Shown: piece by piece, positions 9,201 through 22,992 of the stretch
Position numbering within the stretch: position 1 is the stretch's first letter
Layout: each line of letters starts with the position of its first letter
NCBI RefSeq assembly: GCF_003286085.1
Contig: NW_020825289.1
Location: forward strand, 9,920,001-9,984,000
Direction: 5' to 3'
From: Drosophila persimilis
Taxonomy: Eukaryota > Arthropoda > Insecta > Diptera > Drosophilidae
DNA: 64,000 nt
The notes under the pieces: model-generated
What the model was told of the DNA's origin: nothing
The model's database searches: none
What the model saw: only the letters and a program-made list of their open reading frames with translations
Position numbers and translations under genes: made by a program

Positions 9201-12200
9201 TGCTTGGCCAGAGTCCGCAAGGCTGCCGCAAAAGACCCGCGACTGTTCGCCGCTGCCGCCGCGCTTATGGCCCCCGGGGGCATCCCCACGCCAGCCAACT
9301 GCTGCTGCACTGCAGCGGCCACCGCCTGCTGTTGCGCCTGGTGTTGCTGCTGTTGCTGCTGCTGCTGCTGTTGCTGGTGTTGTTGCTGCTGCTGCTGCTG
9401 GTGCGTCTGATGCTGGTGCTGCTGCTGTGGCGAGGGGGTGCCGATGTGGTTGCTGGGCAGGCCGTGGTTCAGCAGGCCACTACCCTGCGTGGGGGGCACC
9501 GGGCTTCCGGCCACACCGGAGCCCGGCGGCGTCTGCAGGTGATGCGGCACGGGGATGTGCGGTGCCGGGCTGGTTGCCGGTCGCTTTTGTCCAGCCTTGG
9601 GTGGCGCTGTAACGGGAAGAGGGGGGGGAGACGGGGTTCGGTTAGCAATGGCGATGACGAATGTGCTGTGGGATGACTCCGCCCTTCAAGTGGGAATCTG
9701 AGACCAATCCGCGTTTGACAAAATTCAACAGAATGCATATACAGATGGGATAGGGGCAGGGTCGGGAACGGGGACGGCGATTCCTCCTGTGTCGGATTTC
9801 CTTTGCTAATAACTGATTGATGTCGACTCTCCGCGTGTCGACCAAAAATTGCGCATTCGCCCCGTTGCATTTGCGGCAATTTGCATACCTATGGAGGAGC
9901 GAACACCCACTGGGTGGACACTGGCGTGGCCGATGTGGTGGCGCCACCGTCAGCGATGGACGAATGCAAATTGCAAAGGCCTGAAACTTGCATTTCGGAC
10001 ACGGCTCACTGAGGCATGCAGTGGCATGGAGCCAGCAAGGCCGGGAGTGGGCGGATGGAACACTTCTCTACCTTTGATACACCCTTAGCATCGCTTCCGC
10101 CCCCGCGGTCGCCACACTTGCCTTTTGAAGGCTCCTCCGCTTGTCGCAAATTGCACGCCCAACGAATTTATCGATTCTCGTTGCTCGTTTTCGGGTTGCC
10201 CGCTGCGAAATTGCTTTCAGATATGACAGCCACCAGTCGACCAGTCGACCAGTCCACCCCCATCCCATCCCATCCCATCCCACTTCGCTGCGCTATGTTC
10301 TGTTCCGTTCCGCTCCATTCCGCCCCAGCTCTTGCCAGCTCCGCCCCTTTCAGGTCAGCTCAGGTGATGGTTGCAGCAGCCGCCCACGAATCCCGACTCG
10401 ACTCTGCTCGACTCTCGAATCGCCTGTCGCATTCAATGCCAAATGGAATTTGCAACGACAACATCGATGACATCGTGGCAGTTGTCCGAAATAAAAGGAA
10501 GGAGCGGAGCGGAGCAGAGCGGGGCATGTACTATGGATGTACGTAGGATTGGAAACCATTTCGCAGGTCCTTTGTGTACATTAAAGCCCCTCCCGACGCG
10601 TCCCCGAGCCTGGAACATTCCTCAACTGGAAAGGCAGTTGAGATTTCAACTAGAAAACCCAACAGCCAAAAAAATATACAATATAGGGAAAATATTTAGC
10701 ATTTCGGTTAAAAACAACAGAGGCCCACATCCAAGGGGCGGTGGAAAGAAAAGGAAAACAACTGCAACATGGCTAAAGCCTCCATTCCCTTCCCTTGACA
10801 ATCCCTTACATCACTTCCACTTCATAGATTGGGTTTTGTCTGGTATTTCTGTTGCATTTATTTAACGACTATCTCGACCCCAACCCGAGCCGACTTCGTT
10901 CTGGGAGAGTTTTTCTTCCGGTAGATGCATCCCTAGAATGTTTTGAGTTCTGTTGTTGTAGCAGCAGCAGCAGCAACAGCAACAACAGGCTCTGCCAGGA
11001 CTCATCATCATCATCGTCATCATGATAGGGTCTGCGACGCATAAGCTCCTGGTTTAGAGTGTTTTGTGTCGTTTATAAGAGAGGTGGGACCCCGTCCGTC
11101 TCTCTCCACCCCTGGTGGTGCTCCTGGTGCTCCCCGCTCTCCGCCCCCCCGCCTGACGAGTGTATTTACCAAACTAAGCCCAAATAATGCCCGAAACTGC
11201 AGCAGAGCAACATTCGATGTAGACTACAACAATAAAATTCCGACGTCGAACCACTGCGAATGTGAATGCCGTGAGGGGAGAGGGGGCCAGAGGGTGCGGT
11301 GCCACTACGAATGCGGGGAGAGTGCCTCTGCTGCCCCTGCTGCACGGAGCAAAACCAAACAAAGCTTCTCGACGGCTCGATGGCTGGATGGTTGCCACTC
11401 TGCCCAACTCCCAAGTGCGGGGGGGGGGGGGCGGAGTGTGGAGAATCTCCTAGTTGCTAGCTGGAAATCTGCCTAAACCCCTTGCCGCACCTCCCCCCTC
11501 CTGACTCTCTATCCCTTGGACTGTTTGCCATGCAATGCCTGTTTGTTTGCATGGGTTTTGTGTACTTCAACATGTTCCCAGAGCCAGAACCAGAACCAGG
11601 GCCAGACCCGGACCCGAAACCGGACCCACTCGTAGTCCCCGAACATGCCACACCGTTACCGTCATTTTGCATTGCCACACCCTGCAGCAGGCACAGTGAG
11701 AGACAGAGTACGAGAGAGCGCTGCTCAGCTTTGCATTGAGAAGGCAATAGCAATATTTGCCGAATTTAATCAGCGCACTGACACGAGCCCAAGAGGCACC
11801 ACAAAACACGCCTACCATCGGATGTGGACCGACGAGACGGAGTTCCATCCAAGCATTTCGGAATTCGGCATTTGTCCATCAAACAATCTGTGAGCATCGA
11901 GTGGGTGGCAGGTAGAAGCATCTCTTTAAGGATGCAGCCCCCCGATCAGAGCAGTGGCAGGCTTTCCAGATCTATCCACTGGCATCTACTGGATCCATCT
12001 AATCATCTCTTAATCACTTTTAATTGCCTTTTTCTACGGGCATTTAATGAATATTTGAATAAGCTCTCCAGAGCCTGGACTCCTGGGTGAATTGTGATTC
12101 GAAATCTGCACTCAATTGATTCATCCATCATTTATTAGCTCTGCTGCATCGGCTGTTGTTCTGTTAATTTGCTCAAATGAAAATCTAATTTTCCAAAGTC

Positions 12201-15200
12201 AATTAAGTGAACACCAGACTGGGACTGGGACTGGGACTGGGAGAGGGACAGCCACAACAGAATGCAATCATAACTGCCAATAAATAAATGCTGAATAAAT
12301 TATGCACTGGACAATGGACCCAGTACTACAGACCCTCCTGCCGCATCTACGAATCGGAATCATCCTTTTTGCAAAATAGGCAATGGCTATTATTATTATT
12401 ATAATTATTATTATTGTTGTTCGACCACGAGCATGAGAGTTTATCATTATTGCTGCTGGATGGATGCTGTTTGTCGTGGCATTTGTCACATTTTCGTATT
12501 TTCGAATTTTCAAATTTTGTGTTCCATTCGGCAAAATTGGTTTTTGTCGCTTGGGTTAATTAAAATGTTGCCTATTCCGATTCGGAATGCACCCAACCAC
12601 AGAGCATTCAGTGGCCCCACATGCCCCGCCCCCCACCCCCCACAACGCCGCATGAACAGGACATTGTTCACATTAACACATGTTTCCATCCTCATCCATC
12701 CTCACCTCCGGGCGAGTCCGCCCCATCCCATTCGATATTATGGTAAACTCAGGCAGACCCATCCTCCATCTCATCCCTGGACAGCCCCACACAGCCCACA
12801 CACAGGACATACGCAGCCATGTGGAGTGGCCGAAAATTCCTTGCATTGGAGAACTGTCAGCATTCACAGGCGATTATTCCACCACAACTAATTACAGTGG
12901 CAAACGGAGGGGAGGCTGCTGCCCGGCCCTCCTCCCACCGGCCATGGGGCTTTGGGGCTATGGTGCTACTGTGGCCAGGACATGTTTAGGTCAGCCACAG
13001 GACGAAATTCAGATGGCCAAAGTGCACTCTTGGCCAGGCCATGAATAATTTATTTAATAAATACATTCACAATTAAATCAAATGCGAAAATTGTGTGGCC
13101 TGGTCAGAGGACTCTGGACACTGGGACACCCTCTCTAATTACAGCAGAGAGAGAGAGAGAGAGAGCCTAGAATGGGCCTAGAATGGGCCTGGAATGGACA
13201 AAATATCTGTGCTTGGAATCCTTAAAGTCTTGGATAAAGCATAGGCTCTTCTTTCGAGTGAGGATTACAAGATGTTCGATCTGCAAGATGAACTCTGGTG
13301 CCCCTGTCTCTTCCACTCCGAAATACAGGTGCCAATTAGTATCCTGTTTGTGTGCTTTGTGCGGGCACTAAGCATATTCAATAATTCGCCTCCGCATGGG
13401 GGCCAGGCCAATATATTCCAATCAGCAGAAACATTCCCCCTGTAGCCGCCTGCAGCCTTAAGAAACCACCTCCTGGCAGGCTCCTGTGCCAGCATCCTTC
13501 TGCCATAGAATCCGAATCTTTGGTATTAATTTACTTTCGCATTCTGCAGCGTGTGTCTTGGTGTGTGTGTGTGTCCGTGTGGAGCACAAATTAATTATAA
13601 ATTAAGTTTGATTCCGTTGCAGTGCGGCCTGGTCTCCCCTCCCTCCCTCCACCCTATTGTACCAGCTGTGTCCTGTGGATGTCCTGCGGCTGGTGGGGCA
13701 CTGCAGCAGTGGACGGCCGTCAACTGCTTCTGCGGTTTCATATGCAATTATTTGTGCCATTTGTGCTGTGCCCCGACCCATGTCGACAGCTGCCTCAAAG
13801 CACGGTGGTGGGGCTTCGGGGTCCGGGCTCCTGCTGTCCGGCTGGTCCTGGCCACACACGCCCCGGGAGCTTTTGCGGCTGCCGCAGCACAATGAAAATC
13901 GGACAGGCAATCCAAAAGGAAAGACTCTCTCCCTCCTTCCTCCTCCTCCTCCTCCTCTCATTGCGAGGCTGTAGACCAGCCGGAAGCTGGAAAGAGGTGG
14001 CACAGGAGCTTGGGAATTTAGTTAGTTGGCAGCTCATGCATTAATTATGGCTGGTCTGTTGCGGTTCCAAAGACCCCCAGTGCCATTTCCAGCAGGACAT
14101 CACAGCAGAGGACACAAGGACAAGGAGTGCAGCAGCTTCGCAAAAGACGGGGCAGGGCAGGGCAGGGCAGAGGACGACAGGAGCCAGAACTGACCGCAGG
14201 AACCGAGTCCCAGCCGGATCTGACCCGACTAGACCATCAATTTGGACCATCGACCATCGACAGCACAGACCCATGCCCATGCCCCATCGGGAACGGAAGG
14301 ACTGTGGTCACGCCTCCATTTAGCCAACTAAAATTACCAGAATTTTCCCCAGGTCGGGGGAGGAGGCAGTGTAATATGATTTGGGCGGCACAGCCAGGTC
14401 GCATCCCGCATCCCGGCCTGCCGCTTGGACCCACTGACCATGGCCGTGCCCGGGCCAAACAAGGTTATTAGACACACAAAGCCACAATAAATATGCATAG
14501 TAATTTCATACATTATCGTGCAGTTGCATACAGTTCCTGTGTACAGTGCAGGAAGCCCCAACACATCCCCCCAACAGGTCCTGAGCATCCGGCACATCCT
14601 GCTGCTGCTGCGATGCCTAGCTGCAGTCAGGAGCCTTGACAAAAGTTGAATTCGCTAATTGGAAGTCGATACCATTGAAACGCTCTCCATCTCGTGAATT
14701 TGTTTATCAAATGATTTGCAAATTCCTAATCAAACTTCTAATCGAAATCGTAGCACAGGTGAAATCGAAGATGTTTGCTTTCGGATTGCATGCAGGTCGA
14801 AATCCCTTTGGTTTTGAGAGTAATTTCGAAGGTAATTCGGCCACGAATGCTGGAGGGACATCGCAAGGTACAAGGTGATGCTGGACAGATTTGGGCATAA
14901 GAAATGGCATACATTTTGTGGAGAGCTCTTTCCACTTTTTTCCATGTAATTCGTGGGAATACGCCACTCTCTCCCGCCCTCTTTTGGCCCGGCCCTCGAC
15001 TAATTACAACTTGTCGCACTTCAAAGTAAAACCCCTCAAAACGGTTGTATTCCAACCCTCGAAAAATTCGTAGAAATATTGTTTTTTATTTGTTGCTGCA
15101 AACACCCGCGTCCCAGAAGCAGCAATTAAAAGTTGTTCCGTGTATTTTTGAATAATTGTCGCATAATTTCATGGAATTAAACATCGATTTTAAGGGGGCA

Positions 15201-18200
15201 GAACATTCCCCTTTTTGTATCTATCTCTTTCTGTGCCTTTTAGCCCCCACAAGCAAAAGAGTTCGTTTTAATTAATTGGAAAAGCAAAAGGATTCCAGTA
15301 ATGTTGTCTACACGATGCCGAAAATTGCTCGACTGCATTCCGGCACGCAAAAGGATGTGAGGCAAGGAGATGCCAAAGGATGCGGCATGGAGGTGGCCAG
15401 CGGGGGAGACGCCTGCGTGGAGCAAGAAAAATGTTTGCGAACTTTTCGGCTCGCATTCGTACACAATTTAAATAGTTTGCAGTCGCATTCTGCAGCACTC
15501 GGATGCACACACGCAGACAGAAGGGGTCGTGGCAGGACTATCGTGTGTACACAGACAATAAACAAGTGCCAGGAATCACGAACACAAAGGAGAATGCGAG
15601 GGATCCAAGGCAGGTTCCAGTGCCACAGGACGCCACAGGAGCAGAAACAGCTGCCAGTACAAGCCGAGCATTCCTTCTCCTCTTCGTTTCTCTCTCTCTC
15701 CCTCTCTGTCTCTGTGGCAATACAGTGTCTGGAGAGGAGGCATGTCCAGAATGAAGGAATTCCACACTGGAAATTCCCAGCAAGCGCCCAAGAAATGCAC
15801 AACTCGACTCCAGGCAGGCAGGACATTCCAAGGCCAGCAGCAACGCATTTATGGCGGTGCATAAGCGGCACATACCAGGCAGAGATCCAGCCTCAAGGGT
15901 GCTGCTAGATGGCTCTCAACTTTAAACCCCGCCACAGGAAAGCTGAAGATCTGTTATATGTGTGTTGCACCCTGGAAGCCAGTCTTCAAAGGCAAATGCA
16001 CGTTCCAGGATTCCTCTCTGAGAGTCCATCAAGGCGGCTTCAGTTCCAGAGAAGCAGCTCTCAACTATTTTCCTTTGGGGACCCGCCCACACTGCTCTCG
16101 AAAGTATTTCCAATTAATCTCTAAGAAAAAACAGACGTCAAAGGGAAAGAGGCAGCGCTCAAGTGCTGAAACTGGCAGCCATATGCCGAGGACTTTGCCA
16201 AGACAGGGCCAGGAAATGAATAAGGATGCAGTTACACATTTGCATAGTACACGCACAAGCGTGTGTGTGTGTGTGTGTGAGCTTGAAGGACATGCCTGAA
16301 ATACCACTGGCTCAGGAGGGAGCCAGGATACTTGACTGGGAGGCTGTGACACGACACGGCACGATTACTGGTATCCTGCAGCCCAGCCAACTCCTGGCTC
16401 TAGTCGGAAATGATAACTATTTAGGGGGACATTTCTCGGGTAGCTGTTTCTCTGGCTGAAGGACTCCAGCCCTGCGGCACGGATGATACTTACAGTAGAT
16501 CGTATGTCTAGCCCTTGCTTGATGGGGAAACTCACCTGAAAGAGACAGAGAACCAAAAGGGTGCACAAATTAGTATGGATTTACATAAATTATAATGTAT
16601 TTTCCAGCGAAAAACTATAATATATCCCGGGAGTTTCTGTATAATCTGAGCGGACGACTGCTGATGGCTGGATGGATGGATGGATTGCCAACGTCAGCAA
16701 TGATAAGGATAAGTATAAGGGACAGACAGGGATGACAGGAGAAGCCCGCCTTCTGATTAAGTTGCACACAACTAACTCCGCTTAATCCTGGCAACAGTTT
16801 CGCAGGATTTCCTGGGACTTGAATTGGTTTCCCTTTTTATGGTCACCTCCCACTCCCCCCCCTCAGCAACAACAACAAGCAACCCTCCCTCATGGTCCCC
16901 AGGGGTCTTTTGTATGCATTGTAATGCCTAATTTTGGCCACAAGGGACAGGGGGACAGAGCCCGCAACCCAACCCAAATCCAAACCAATTCAGACCCGCA
17001 AAGGCGACAACCGGCAGTCGACAGCCGACAGTCGACAGCCGACAGCCGACGAGCACTTTGTTAATCCCGTATTTATGCGCAATTACGTATTTTTCGCATT
17101 AGTCAGCCAAGCAGTCAGCTTCGGGCGAGGACTATGAGAGTCCGGAGTAGGAGGAGGAGGAGGAGGAGTGCGAGTGCGAGTCGGAGTCGGAGTCCGAGTT
17201 GGAGTTAGAGTCGAGACGGATTGCGGATTCCGAGTCTCGGGTGTCTAAGGGATGTTGAGATGCCTTCAGCCCCTGCCACTGCCTCCGCCTCTGTCTCTGT
17301 CTCTGTCTATGGGTTGTTGTCCTCGCCTCACCCGCCCTGTTGCACCCTTTGCCCTGCACAGTTGATCCTTTTATTTAGTATTTTCCTCTCCTTTTTTGCC
17401 ATAGACCATGTTGTGGCTGCCTTTTCTTGGCTTAGCGCTGTCGCACCCCCTGCTCTTTGGCTGCTCCTTGGTCCTCCTGTCTCCTGTTTTCTGGGCTGCT
17501 CCTAGCTGCTCCTGGGCTGCTGTTGATTCTTTTTATCTTTCCAGTGAAAGGCGTTGCTGGGTCTCGCCTCCGCCAGCTGTCGCTGCCCTGTCGACCCTCC
17601 TGTCTGTCCGTCTGCCTGTCCTTAGCGCTGCCTCTGACCCCTGGTGGCATTCCGGTCCCATCCCCTGTCCTTCCATTGCTATCCTCCTCTCCTCTCCGCC
17701 TCCTACCCTCTCTAGAGTCATTTACTTTTTACTGCCGCATAATATTGTCCCGATTAGCACAAACACAACGTTTTACCACAAAATCATCATCATTAGTGAC
17801 GCTAACGCAAAAGGCTCTGGCTGTGGCTGTGGCTCTGTCTCCGGCTCAGACGCAGGCAGACACACAGGATCTGGGCTCATTCCCAGTCGCAGTCCTTGTC
17901 TTTGCACCGTGGTGCAGGTTTGCTTTAATTTTTTGTTGAAATTCCTTTATTTGGGGACAGAAAAATGCTCTCCATTTTCGTGTGTTTGCCCCACTGTGCC
18001 GAGACGCAACAAAGCAGAAACACGGCACGAATTGCCAAGGACGTCGTCGGACGAGGATAAGGAGCAGAAGCAGAAGCAGTAAAATAAGCAGCAGGCAGGC
18101 GGGAAAGCGGGGCAGGAGGCAGCCGGGCAGGAGGCAAGAGGCAGGACAGGGGAAAAGGCGTCTATTATGCGAAGGCATCATTTAAGGGGATTATTTTATT

Positions 18201-21041
18201 TGGGCTCTAAACAATAAAGTGGGTTTATTAAAGGCATTGCCCCACCAAGCCCCCACCTCCTCCTTCTCCTTCTCGTCCTCCTCCTGCGGTTGCCTTCTTT
18301 CCTTTCATTGTCGGTTTGCGCCCCTCCCCGCAGGACACAGGACGCAGGATGTCTGTGCACAAAAGATGTTGCGCTATAAAAGTGCAAAAATGTGTTTTTC
18401 GCTCTTCAAAGTGTACCACCCACCCCCACCCAACTCCCTCCGGCAGTTGGCCCCCGCCTCCGCCCAGGCCACTCCCCCTGCCCACCAGTGGCATCCCAAG
18501 TCCTGCTGCGGCTGCTTCTTTATTATTATTCTCTGCTGCAGCCACTGTTTGTACAGTTGCGTGAGTGGCGGGCTGGCTTCGCATCCTTTTCCCTGTGGCA
18601 AGCTTCGCTTGCCACTCTTTTCATGGCTTTCCGCGTTGATACCCTTCGCTGGGAAGGATCCTATGGTTTTATTCAGATACTGTGATAGGAACAACAGCTG
18701 CCGTTCGCCCAGTTATCCCTCCCTTTATTTTTGGTAATTTTAAATTAAGTTTTAATATTCATGCCACGTCACTCCCTACTTGCAGGCAATTTCAATTATA
18801 CACAAGTCTGAGTCGGCAGCCAGATACAGATACAGCTCAACACATTAGCCAAGACTTAGCCCCCCGAAAAGGGGGCCCCCTGAGAAGCGGTGGAAATCGC
18901 ATTACACAGCCAAAGCTGATTAGCCGCAAAGAAGGACACAGAAACCAGACACCAGACTCCTGCCTCCAGTCGGAGAAGGAACACAGACGGTATTGTTTTT
19001 TGATTCTTTGATGGTCTTATTCCTAGCCAACAACAAATGCCCATCTAGTACATTGTTCTCAAGACAATTGCTGGACTTAATCAGAGAGCACGAGCAAGTA
19101 AGATGGGAAGCCACACTGAAGTATCTATGTATCTATCATCTATCTTGGCATTAGTTTGTGTGGACTTATCTTCATTTCGGGCTTCGGGTGATAATTGATT
19201 TTAAGGAATTAATTTATGCAGGACTCTGTTGTACTGTGCCGCAAATGAGGCTCCAAAGAGCAGGCTCAAAGCAGAGCAGTAGGGTCTGGGGTCTGGGGTC
19301 TGGGGGACACTTGAAAACTTTTGAGGGAGAAACTTTAACACCAAAGTAACCGAAAAGTTCAAACAGAGCGAAAGATAGAGAAGAAGTAAGAAAGAGAGAA
19401 AGAGATAGAGGAGTGAGGAACTTTTTGGCGACATATTCCGGACAGGATGGACGGGCAGACACCATGTGTAGACAGGGTGTGATCCCTGGCACCCCCAGCC
19501 CGAGGCAAAAGGTTAAGCGAAACGAACCCACACGGATGGGAGGCGGCCAGGGGTCAAGAGGGGGCGGGGCGTGTCTGCCCTGCAGGCCACAAACTGAAAA
19601 GTTTCTCAAGCAACTTTCCAACCAAAAATATGGAGAGAGAGAGAGAGAGAGGGAGAGAGAGACAGGGAGACTGCGTAAATTTTGCAAGGCAAACAAACGA
19701 ATTTGTGGAAAATTCTTTTGCCGTATTAAAATTTTTGTTTCCCGTTATCCTGTTATCCCTTCATCCTCCACCCCGACTCGGCCTCCACTCATTTGTGGGT
19801 GTGTTGCACGAACGTTCTGTGTGTCTGTGGCCTCCTTTTGGGGGGCGTGTCTGTCCGCATGCGGCTGGCTTTTTAGTGTCAAAAGCTGTCGCCCTCTCAT
19901 GTCTGCCATGTCGCATAAGTGGCAGCCACATCTCCTCGGCAAGGGGCAGGAGCAGGGGCAGGGGCAGGTGGTGGCAACGAAAACCGAAAAAGGTGCAGAT
20001 GTCGTCCTAAATGCTGGCAACGACAACAGCATGTTAATGACTCTGACCCCTTCTGCCAGAGAAACACGACTCGGAGCTGGAGCTGAAGCTGGACCGACCC
20101 GTGGCCAAAAGGCTCCTCTGGGGTCTGGGCCCCAGGACGGTTCATGTCTTGCCTTGTCAGAGCTGCTTAAGTAATTGGCATACAAATTTACTCACTCACT
20201 TCCCCTTGCCTTTGCCCTGCGTCGTCTTACCCCGAGAGATCTCTCGTTAATGTCTCGCTCCTTGGGGCTCCTTCGGGGAAAGACTCGCATGTCTTTCCTG
20301 GAGTCTGTACATTAATTTCCAATCTGCCGGCATCCATGTTGCAACACTCAAATACAGATGTCTATCCTGCCCCTGCCCCTGCCCCTGCCAGTGCCACCAA
20401 CAAGTGACTATCTAATTGAATGTCTGTGCGTGCCTGGGCATGGGGGTGCGTGTGGCAGATACAAATTATTCAAGTGCTTGTCCGGGATGTGCGAAGAGTG
20501 TATTGTAATCACTATTCGTGCCAGGGCACACCCTGACAACCTGATTTAGGCATATCTTTTGGGGCTTCTAATAAGCCAGCTAATAGCCGAGGCTTTTATT
20601 TTTATTTCTCTGTTCAAATGGTTCCAACATTTGGGGGCGACGAGTGAGACATCTGTATTTGACCGCTCCCCCCGCCCCCCCTTCGGTTGCACCGAACAAA
20701 AGATACACCTAAATACAGATATTGGATGGAAGTTCCCGTCGATTGTTTGTACAAATTATTAACATTTCAGTGCGATTCTCAGTGTTGCTGTTGCTGTTGT
20801 TGCTAAGCAAATATTGATTTTAAGTCAAATAGCACATGAGTTAAAGGCCGACAGACAGACAAACCAATGGATAATAAGGGGGGGGGGGGGACAGTAAGGG
20901 GGATTTTCGGAGAAAATTCAAGTGAAAATCACCAAACAATTGATTGCAACAATTGATATTTAACAAGCCATCATCGAAAAGTCAGTTGTTTATTATTTTT
21001 GGGAATTAATAATGTCTGTGCACGCTCCCTCCCTCTCCCTC

Positions 21042-21072
<31 letters not shown>

Positions 21073-22707
21073 AACAAAGTTTATTTGTTTTATATTGCAA
21101 TTCAATTTACCAGGAAAATAACACAATAATAACACACGGAAATAATAGCAAAAGTAATTTTGTATTTTTGGAGCAAAATCTCATTCAAAAATATTTACAA
21201 ACGATTCGGGTCGGGCCCGACAAATGAATTACAGTAGAGAGGGGGGGATGTGGGGTTTTCGCCAAAAGAACGGATGTGCGAATAATACAGTTTATTCCAT
21301 TTTCAGTTTTAATTGACTTTTGTGTGAGGCCAAGTCAATAATTGAATGATTAGTTATGCAAATGCCAATGCCAAAGCATTCCAATGAACAATTATGATTA
21401 CTCTTCCTTCTCAGCATCGTTCTCTCTGTGTGTGGGATGCCAAGCACATGTTTCTCTGAGAGACACAATTTACAAGGTGATAATTTTTCCATGGCAGCGT
21501 TAAAACCAACAACCACGGATCGGAAAAGAACAGAACAGAAACACACACAAAAAGCGAAGATCATTGGAAAAATAAACAGCAGCAGCAGAGGGGAGAGTGC
21601 AAGGGAGCAATGTTGCAACAGCTGCTGTGGCAGCCAAAACAAATAACTTTGATCCGACACTTATTCCCCGACTCCACCTCCACCTCCACCTCCATCCCAT
21701 GGATGCCCTGCACATCAGCAGGATATCAGCTGTGCTGCGTGTCAGCAAATTAATCAATTCCCGCCCGCGGCGATCGTGTTTATGTTGCGTCTGTTTCCCT
21801 GAGTGATGCGATCCCATTTCCATTTCCCTTCTCCACTTCCACTTCCACTTCCATTTCCTCCCTGGGGGCATCTCTGGGGATCGGATCGATCGTTGTGCGT
21901 GTTGACATTTAATTGTCGGCCCAGGGCCTCGCATGTCAAAATAAATAGATGAAAATTAGAGAAACTTATTGGAACGGCACAGCTTTCCCGCTCTCCCTCG
22001 TTCCTACCATTACGATCTGGAATTCTATTGAGGTTATGGGTGAGAGGTGCCATTAGATGAGGGATGGTGTATTTTTGGAACCACGCACTGGCCCGGCCCC
22101 AAGACAAGACGAGCCAGAAGACCGATGAGAGGCAGACAATTAATGCCAAAGCGTTTTTTGGTGCTGAAATTGAAATTTTATTGCTCTTCAAGGTGGTGGG
22201 AGGGGAGACTCAGAGGAGCAGAGCGATTTGTGTGTTTGACAACAGTTTTAGATGGAAATCTGTTGAAAGTTCTCCATTATGTGCCACTGGGTGGGGCAGG
22301 GGCTCCGATTGGATTGCCAGAGATAGGGGATCGGTGGCCGGGTATTACGTGTACTCCAAACAATCTACTTCTTGCCTTTAAGACGATCATAAATAGTATC
22401 TGTAGCTTTATTCCTTTGATTCAGGCAATCGATACTCATTTTGATCTCTGAATGGAATCCTACCGATCTTCGCACTCCACTCGATCTGGAGATAATCGCG
22501 ATAAGGCATTTTACCTAGGATGGGAGAACTTTACCAACGACTCACCACAAATCGGGATCGGGGCATGAATGCTGGGTAATCCTCTTGGTAGCCATTCCAT
22601 CATTTATTATGGGCTGTAATCCAGGCGAGGTGCCACCAGTGGAGGAGGGCTAGGCACCCGCACTCACTCGCTCAACAACAACAGAGTCCCTCTGAAGCTG
22701 TGGGGTA

Positions 22708-22745
<38 letters not shown>

Positions 22746-22961
22746 GGTGTGCCTTCTGTGTGTATATATCGGATTGCACTATGCGTAAGCGTATTCCACG
22801 CCTCGCCTCGCCTCGCCACTCCACTCCTCTCCTGCTGACGTTTTTCCTTTGGTGTTTTTGTTGCTTGTATTTTTGTTTGCTCCTTTTTCTGCGTATCGCG
22901 ACGCGGGCACAACAAATTGAGTTAATCCAAGAAAACGGAATAATAAAACGAGGCACCGAGC

Positions 22962-22992
<31 letters not shown>

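Noticed and set aside
12700-12720. AG|GTGAGG on the minus strand as a second ratchet point
   Set aside because: It lacks a pyrimidine tract and branch site, so it is a chance match.
15276-15908. Plus-strand 210-codon open frame overlapping minus-strand frames of similar length
   Set aside because: Low-complexity composition, no recognisable motif, competing open frames on the other strand and no splice-site support.
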